Of a stretch of DNA of 35,287 nucleotides, positions 30,884 through 35,287 are shown piece after piece (position 1 is the stretch's first letter; each line of letters starts with the position of its first letter). The notes beneath the pieces are model-generated. The model was given only the letters and a program-made list of their open reading frames with translations. It was not told where the DNA came from and ran no database searches. This DNA comes from CBIFVZ01 sp966185765 (lineage in GTDB: Bacteria > Pseudomonadota > Gammaproteobacteria > Enterobacterales > Enterobacteriaceae). A program made the position numbers and the translations under genes. The stretch is from positions 1-35,287 of the forward strand of contig CBIFVZ010000043.1 in NCBI GenBank assembly GCA_966185765.1, in the 5' to 3' direction.

Positions 30884-32728
30884 TCAGTCGGCGCTAAACA
30901 GCCGGGCGTCACGCAGCCTATGCTCGTTACCGCGCCGCCGGGTGTAACCGATACGGTTGAAGTATTCGAGAATTTGAATGGCGAGCTTGCGCCCGACGCC
31001 CAGGTTGTCGCGAAAATCAGCCGCACTGGTGGCACCGCCGTCGCGATCCAGCCTGCGGATAAGTCCGGCAAATTCGAGGATCCGATCGCGACGATAGTAG
31101 CGGTCTTTAACGATCGCGGTGATCAGCCCCTGACGTGCAGCAAGGCGCAGAAACTGACGCATTTTCTGCTCGTCCTGCCCGGTTTCGTTTGCCAGATCGC
31201 GCACCCACCACGGATCGTCACCAAATAGCGTTTCGACCTGCTCCCACAGTGCCTGCTGCTCGCCGGAAAAGCCCGGCTTGTAGCCAGGAAGCTGTAGCCA
31301 GCCCTGCTGGCTTTCCAGCAATCCTTCATGGCGCAGATGCTCAATCAGTTCCAGCACTAACGCTTCGTTTTCAGCCGGTAGCGCCATGCGCCGCAGGCGC
31401 TCGCGGCCAGGACCCGGCTGGTCGTCATGCTGCTCGTGGTAAGTGGCAAGCGTTTTTAACAGCGTCTGCTGCCAGCCTGCGGCGACTTCCGGGCTTAAGA
31501 CATAATCCCCGGCGCGCAGCAGGCCGGGGCGTTGCAACAGCTTTTCCAGCCCCGGCTGCGCCAGCTGACGCCCCCAGGCGAAGGCCGGGAGCGACACCGC
31601 GCCGCGCTGTAGCCAGGCGCTGAAGGCCTGTTCGTCGTCACGCGCCTGATTCAACCCGGAGAGCCAGTCCAGAAACGGTTGGCGGCGTTTACCGCGCCGA
31701 GGCGGGTCAAGCAGCAGCACACGCGCGCCAGCAAGCGTATGGCGTGCGCTGATGTCACGCAGCACCAGTCTGTCGTTATCAGCAAGCCACAGCGGCACAT
31801 CAAGCACCAGTTCAGCAAGGTCGTTTTCCAGCAACGACACGCGTCCGGTAATGTGGCTTGCCGCGTGATGTAAATGCAGCGGCTGCCACTGTTGCAATGG
31901 CGCGTGACTTTCCAGCTGCACAATCACCCGTGAGACCGGCTCTGGAGGACGCGTGGTAAGCAGCCAGTCGCCGCGCTGGATATCCGCTTTTTCAGCGTCA
32001 CCGGCTATGTTAAGCGCAATACGCTGGCCTGCGTGAGCACGCTCTACCGGCTGGTTTTGCGCGTGTAGCCCGCGCACGCGCATCGGTTTATCGCTGCCCG
32101 TAAGCCACAGGCTGTCGCCCACGCTGACCTCCCCCGACAGCGCCGTACCGGTCACCACCAGCCCGGCTCCTTTTACGGTAAAGGCGCGGTCAATCGCCAG
32201 ACGAAAGCGCTTATTTGCCGGATGTGGCCGTTCGGCAAGCTCGCGCAGGTGCCCGGCCAGTGCCTCAATGCCCTGTCCCTGTGTTGCGGCCGTTACAAAC
32301 AGGTCGGCGTTTAACCAGCCCATTTGCGTGACGGTATCCAGCACTTCATCGCGCACTCGCGCCACCCGTTCATCGCTCACGCGATCGGCTTTGGTGAGTG
32401 CCACCGTTAACGCCGGGCGCCCGGTGAGAGCCAGAATGACGAGATGCTCCCGCGTTTGTGCCATCACGCCGTCATCACAGGCGACCACCAGCAGCGCACG
32501 GTCAATACCGCCCACGCCCGCCAGCATATTTGCGAGAAATTTTTCATGCCCCGGGACGTCGATAAAACCGATAACTCTGCCGTCAGGCTGCGGCCAGTAA
32601 GCATAACCGAGGTCGATGGTCATACCGCGCTTTTTTTCTTCCGGCAGACGAGAGGCATTAACACCGGTCAGCGCCTCAAGCAGCGTGGTTTTGCCGTGGT
32701 CAACGTGTCCGGCGGTGGCAATAATCAT
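30884..32728 (-). CDS. selB: Selenocysteine-specific elongation factor SelB
   Basis: A 614-residue translation GTPase (E. coli 614) that brings Sec-tRNA(Sec) to UGA codons marked by a SECIS hairpin. EF-Tu-like domains come first: P-loop GHVDHGKTT at residues 7-15, DVPGHEKF (G3) near 58-65 and TKAD (G4) near 112-115, followed by two beta-barrel domains. The C-terminal 240 residues are winged-helix repeats that bind SECIS, ending at the VGRKLAIQILEYFNRIGYTRR block. Its ATG overlaps the selA stop (ATGA), so the two are coupled. Its presence implies selenoproteins such as formate dehydrogenases elsewhere. Confidence 0.96.
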   Translation of the reverse strand: MIIATAGHVDHGKTTLLEALTGVNASRLPEEKKRGMTIDLGYAYWPQPDGRVIGFIDVPGHEKFLANMLAGVGGIDRALLVVACDDGVMAQTREHLVILALTGRPALTVALTKADRVSDERVARVRDEVLDTVTQMGWLNADLFVTAATQGQGIEALAGHLRELAERPHPANKRFRLAIDRAFTVKGAGLVVTGTALSGEVSVGDSLWLTGSDKPMRVRGLHAQNQPVERAHAGQRIALNIAGDAEKADIQRGDWLLTTRPPEPVSRVIVQLESHAPLQQWQPLHLHHAASHITGRVSLLENDLAELVLDVPLWLADNDRLVLRDISARHTLAGARVLLLDPPRRGKRRQPFLDWLSGLNQARDDEQAFSAWLQRGAVSLPAFAWGRQLAQPGLEKLLQRPGLLRAGDYVLSPEVAAGWQQTLLKTLATYHEQHDDQPGPGRERLRRMALPAENEALVLELIEHLRHEGLLESQQGWLQLPGYKPGFSGEQQALWEQVETLFGDDPWWVRDLANETGQDEQKMRQFLRLAARQGLITAIVKDRYYRRDRILEFAGLIRRLDRDGGATSAADFRDNLGVGRKLAIQILEYFNRIGYTRRRGNEHRLRDARLFSAD

Positions 32729-34107
32729 TTGAGCAACATCTCCAGTAAGCCTGCTTCATCCTCAAGGCAGCGTAAATCCAGCCACAGGCGGCCGTCGGCA
32801 ATGCGCCCTATTACCGGCGTTGTCTGTGCGCGCAAATCAGCGGACAACGCCTCCAGCGTGCTACCCCGCCCGTCCGCAGGCGTAAAAGTCAGTGCCGCGC
32901 TGGCCAGACGCTCCACCGGCAGCGAACCGCTGCCGATTTGCGACAGGCACGGCTCAACGCGCAAAGTGAAATCGGGAAAACGCGCGGCAAGCGCTTCCCG
33001 CAGACGCTCGCCAGACGCGGTGATGTCCTCCACCGGGCGCGTCAACAGGCGCAGCGTCGGCAGGCTCTCACGCAGTTTTTCCGGGTGTTTATACAGGCGC
33101 AGCGTGGCCTCAAGCGCGGCCAGCGTCATTTTGTCGGCGCGCAGCGCGCGCTTAAGCGGATGGGATTGCAGGCGGGCAATCAGCGCCTTTTTACCCACAA
33201 TGATACCGGCCTGTGGGCCACCAAGCAGCTTATCCCCCGAGAAACTCACCAGGCTTACCCCAGCGGCAATCAGATGTTGCACCATCGGCTCGTCAGGCAA
33301 ACCGTACTCGGTCAAATTGATAAGCGAGCCGCTGCCAAGGTCAGTAACCACCGGCACACCAGACGCCTCGCCCAGTGTGACCAGCTCCGCCTCGCTCACG
33401 GCTTTAGTAAAGCCTTCAATGTGGTAATTGCTGGTATGCACTTTCATCAACAGCGCAGTCTGCTCATTGAGTGCCTCGCGGTAGTCTTTAAGGTGCGTGC
33501 GGTTAGTCGTGCCCACTTCATGCAGCCTGCACCCTGCCTGGCGCATCACATCCGGGATGCGAAACGCACCACCAATTTCCACCAGCTCACCGCGTGAGAC
33601 TACCACGTCACCGCCGCTCGCGCAGGCGGCCAGCATCAGCAGCACCGCCGCCGCGTTGTTGTTCACAATGCAGGCATCTTCCGCACCGGTAAGCTCACAC
33701 AATAAGTCTGCCAGCGCCCGGTCGCGGTGGCCGCGTCCGGCCCCATCCAGATCATACTCCAGCGTCACCGGCGCACGCATAACCTGTGCCACGGCATGAA
33801 CCGCCGCCTCAGCCTGAACGGCGCGCCCCAGATTGGTGTGCAGCACGGTTCCCGTCAGGTTAAACACCGGGCGCAGGGCGCTGACATCAGCACGGCTCAG
33901 GCGTGCGCGCGCAGCTTCAGCCCAGTTCTGGCTCCAGTGCGGCAGGCGCTGCTGCGTGCGGATTTCTGCGCGCGCCTCATCCTGCATCTGGCGCAGCGTG
34001 TCTACCAGGCGGGTATGACCATATTCGGCGTTCAGCGACGCGAAGGCCTCCTCGCGCAGCAGTTTGTCAGTGGCGGGAAGCTGGCTGAATAAAGCGTTCT
34101 GACTCAT
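32725..34107 (-). CDS. selA: L-seryl-tRNA(Sec) selenium transferase SelA
   Basis: A 460-residue PLP-dependent enzyme (E. coli 463) that converts Ser-tRNA(Sec) to Sec-tRNA(Sec) with selenophosphate. The Schiff-base Lys is in SFSGDKLLGGPQAGIIVGKK near residue 292. GTVLHTNLGRAVQAEAAVHA and TTNRTHLKDYREALNEQTALLMKVHTSNY are other family blocks. ATG 34107 (MSQNALFSQLP) gives the expected start. It is downstream of yibF by 71 bp, and that gap contains a strong hairpin on the coding strand. Confidence 0.96.
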   Translation of the reverse strand: MSQNALFSQLPATDKLLREEAFASLNAEYGHTRLVDTLRQMQDEARAEIRTQQRLPHWSQNWAEAARARLSRADVSALRPVFNLTGTVLHTNLGRAVQAEAAVHAVAQVMRAPVTLEYDLDGAGRGHRDRALADLLCELTGAEDACIVNNNAAAVLLMLAACASGGDVVVSRGELVEIGGAFRIPDVMRQAGCRLHEVGTTNRTHLKDYREALNEQTALLMKVHTSNYHIEGFTKAVSEAELVTLGEASGVPVVTDLGSGSLINLTEYGLPDEPMVQHLIAAGVSLVSFSGDKLLGGPQAGIIVGKKALIARLQSHPLKRALRADKMTLAALEATLRLYKHPEKLRESLPTLRLLTRPVEDITASGERLREALAARFPDFTLRVEPCLSQIGSGSLPVERLASAALTFTPADGRGSTLEALSADLRAQTTPVIGRIADGRLWLDLRCLEDEAGLLEMLLK

Positions 34108-34146
34108 GGGACCGTGTCGTTGTGAGGAACATAAGGCGCAGTTTAA

Positions 34147-34165
34147 CAGGGGCGGACCGCCCCTG
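34147..34165 (-). promoter_or_regulatory. Hairpin with GGUC apex upstream of selA
   Basis: On the selA coding strand this reads CAGGGGCGG-T-CCGCCCCTG, a perfect 19-base hairpin whose apex is GGUC, ending 39 bases before the selA ATG. In E. coli a SECIS-like element that binds SelB lies upstream of selA and a GGUC-type apical loop is part of SelB recognition. The bulged U of the fdhF SECIS is not evident, so it could equally be a yibF terminator lacking a T tract. Confidence 0.4.
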
Positions 34166-34178
34166 TCATAGCGTAAGG

Positions 34179-34787
34179 TCATGAAGCGGGAGGTTCAGTA
34201 CGGGCAAAGCTTTCGCGCGCAAACAGTTTGTCTGCCATGCGCACCAGCAACGGCCGGGTGGCGCACCAGCCTGCCGCCACGCGGCGAAATTTGAGATAGC
34301 CAATCGCACAACCGACAGCTATTGCACCGAGTCGCGGCGGGTCAATATTAATGCGCTGCTCGCTGAGGTTGTGCTCCAGCCAGTCAAGGGCGCGCACGAT
34401 TTTTTCACGCTGGCGCGTCAGACATTCCTCTGACTGTTGTGCGGCGGGGCGCTGGCGTTCACGTACCAGCAGCACGGCAGCATCCAGAATGCCGTCCGCC
34501 ACCGCCTCCACCTGGCGTTCCCACAGTGCCGCCTGCGGTTCACGCGGCACCAGCGCGGGAGCAATACTCATCAGCTCAAGGTATTGAGCGATCACCGGTG
34601 AGTCAAACCAGGTCTGACCATCATCAGTGACCAACGCCGGGACTTTCCCCAACGGGTTGTGCACCGCAACGTGACTTCCTGGCTCCCACGGTGATTCATT
34701 CACAAATTCAAACGTGATGCCCTTTTCCAGCAGCATTATCGAAATCTTGCGCACGTAAGGACTGGTGTAACTGCCTATAAGCTTCAT
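34179..34787 (-). CDS. yibF: Glutathione S-transferase-like protein YibF
   Basis: A 202-residue cytoplasmic protein (same length as E. coli YibF) with an N-terminal thioredoxin-like GST domain beginning MKLIGSYTSPYVRKISIMLLEKG; Ser9 takes the place where many GSTs have a catalytic Ser, Tyr or Cys. VPALVTDDGQTWFDSPVIAQYLE near residues 45-67 holds the glutathione-binding cis-Pro and DSP motif. The C-terminal part is the helical GST domain. In E. coli YibF binds glutathione but has little classical activity. First of the yibF-selA-selB set; ATG 34787 matches the family start. Confidence 0.94.
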   Translation of the reverse strand: MKLIGSYTSPYVRKISIMLLEKGITFEFVNESPWEPGSHVAVHNPLGKVPALVTDDGQTWFDSPVIAQYLELMSIAPALVPREPQAALWERQVEAVADGILDAAVLLVRERQRPAAQQSEECLTRQREKIVRALDWLEHNLSEQRINIDPPRLGAIAVGCAIGYLKFRRVAAGWCATRPLLVRMADKLFARESFARTEPPAS

Positions 34788-34925
34788 CGTGCCGTCCCTT
34801 ATTAGCCAACAGAATATGCTTAACTGAGTATGGCGCACCTGGGCGAATTGTCGCGACTACGCCACACAACCCGCACATGCGCCAGGCGATCCGGATCACA
34901 GACGTAAAAATTCGCAGTTTCAATA

Positions 34926-34941
34926 AGTGATTCAGATCACA
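34926..34941. promoter_or_regulatory. CRP site 1 upstream of mtlA
   Basis: AGTGATTCAGATCACA contains GTGA-N6-TCAC, the complete CRP core. mtlA in E. coli is known for several CRP sites. Confidence 0.75.
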
Positions 34942-34969
34942 CATATAAAACATTCATAAGACTTTAATT

Positions 34970-34985
34970 TGTGACATTAATCACA
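34970..34985. promoter_or_regulatory. CRP site 2 upstream of mtlA
   Basis: TGTGACATTAATCACA matches the CRP consensus TGTGA-N6-TCACA at every conserved position. Confidence 0.85.
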
Positions 34986-35042
34986 AATAATCCCGTATCA
35001 CGACGTCTTTTCTCGCTGCGGTGGTTTTTTAAACACAAAAAA

Positions 35043-35058
35043 CGTGATTTATATCACG
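35043..35058. promoter_or_regulatory. CRP site 3 upstream of mtlA
   Basis: CGTGATTTATATCACG has the full GTGA-N6-TCAC core and is itself palindromic. Confidence 0.78.
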
Positions 35059-35086
35059 CATCTCTGGGTGAGAACCCCCATCATTA

Positions 35087-35102
35087 CGTGATGACAATCA
35101 CA
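35087..35102. promoter_or_regulatory. CRP site 4 upstream of mtlA
   Basis: CGTGATGACAATCACA has the full GTGA-N6-TCAC core, 44 bp after site 3. Confidence 0.75.
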
Positions 35103-35244
35103 ACAAATTGCCCTGGCTGGACAGTCCACCGTTTAGGTGCCAGATTTCGCGTCATGGAGTTCCAGAACGGCGATGATTTAGCCGCTTCATTATTTGATAA
35201 CAAACCGGCGATTCCCGGCGCACAATCACAACAAGGGGTGTTTT

Positions 35245-35287
35245 ATGTCATCCGATATCAAGATCAAAGTGCAAAGCTTTGGTCGTT
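35245..35287 (+). CDS. mtlA: Mannitol PTS permease MtlA, 5' end only
   Basis: The last 43 bases encode MSSDIKIKVQSFGR, identical to the E. coli MtlA N-terminus (mannitol-specific EIICBA), cut by the window end. AAGGGGTG precedes the ATG. The upstream CRP sites fit the known catabolite control of the mtl operon. Confidence 0.9.
   Translation, partial: MSSDIKIKVQSFGR

Larger units (their letters stand above)
34788..35244. other. yibF/mtlA divergent regulatory region
   Basis: A 457-bp region without a gene, separating yibF and mtlA. Its left 130 bp carry no clear motif and probably hold the yibF promoter. The right two thirds carry four CRP-like sites and the mtlA leader, and are visibly AT-rich. 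Confidence 0.7.

Noticed and set aside
32444..33427. Plus-strand open frame of 327 codons across selB/selA
   Set aside because: It is antisense to both genes and Ser/Arg-rich, the usual pattern of a shadow frame.

Overview
The window is a chromosomal segment of an enterobacterium (family Enterobacteriaceae; genus not determinable from the sequence alone). Gene order follows the E. coli K-12 segment from tag to mtlA: tag-yiaC-bisC ... ghrB-yiaF-yiaG ... glyS-glyQ-ysaB-wecH-yiaA ... xylR-bax-malS-avtA-ysaA ... yiaY-selB-selA-yibF-mtlA. Proteins are close in sequence and length to their E. coli counterparts. The interest lies where this backbone has been altered.

Left part (1-9.2 kb): after a (CTTTGC)10 hexanucleotide tract come tag and yiaC, which overlap, then bisC on the opposite strand. 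Between bisC and ghrB, where E. coli has yiaD, sits a ptxS-like LacI regulator followed by kguE-kguK-kguT, with ghrB in the kguD position. Together these would form a complete 2-ketogluconate uptake, phosphorylation and reduction operon. A perfect ATGGAACCGGTTCCAT palindrome lies before kguE.

9.2-18 kb is accessory. It holds two adjacent paralogous small proteins of unknown family in an AT-rich island, preceded by three copies of an 11-bp TGCGG(T/A)CCGCA palindrome, one of them next to the predicted promoter. Then come the lipoprotein gene yiaF, an orphan aromatic-acid (AAHS family) transporter with a perfect 10-bp inverted repeat upstream, yiaG, and a complete beta-glucoside cluster (ascG divergent from ascF-ascB). 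The asc cluster occupies the place where E. coli has cspA.

18-35 kb is mostly conserved backbone: glyQS, ysaB, wecH, yiaA, bax, malS, avtA, ysaA, yiaY, selAB, yibF and the start of mtlA with four CRP-like sites. The D-xylose locus between yiaA and bax has collapsed: only the last 28 codons or so of xylB and the C-terminal 60% of xylR remain, fused head-on at about 23330, so xylA, xylFGH and most of xylB are gone. The yiaJ-to-aldB block (yiaK-S, lyxK, sgb genes) found in E. coli between ysaA and yiaY is also absent. The segment therefore looks like a conserved backbone whose sugar-catabolic modules have been exchanged: xylose and the ketogulonate-type genes are missing, while 2-ketogluconate, aryl-beta-glucosides and possibly an aromatic acid are present.
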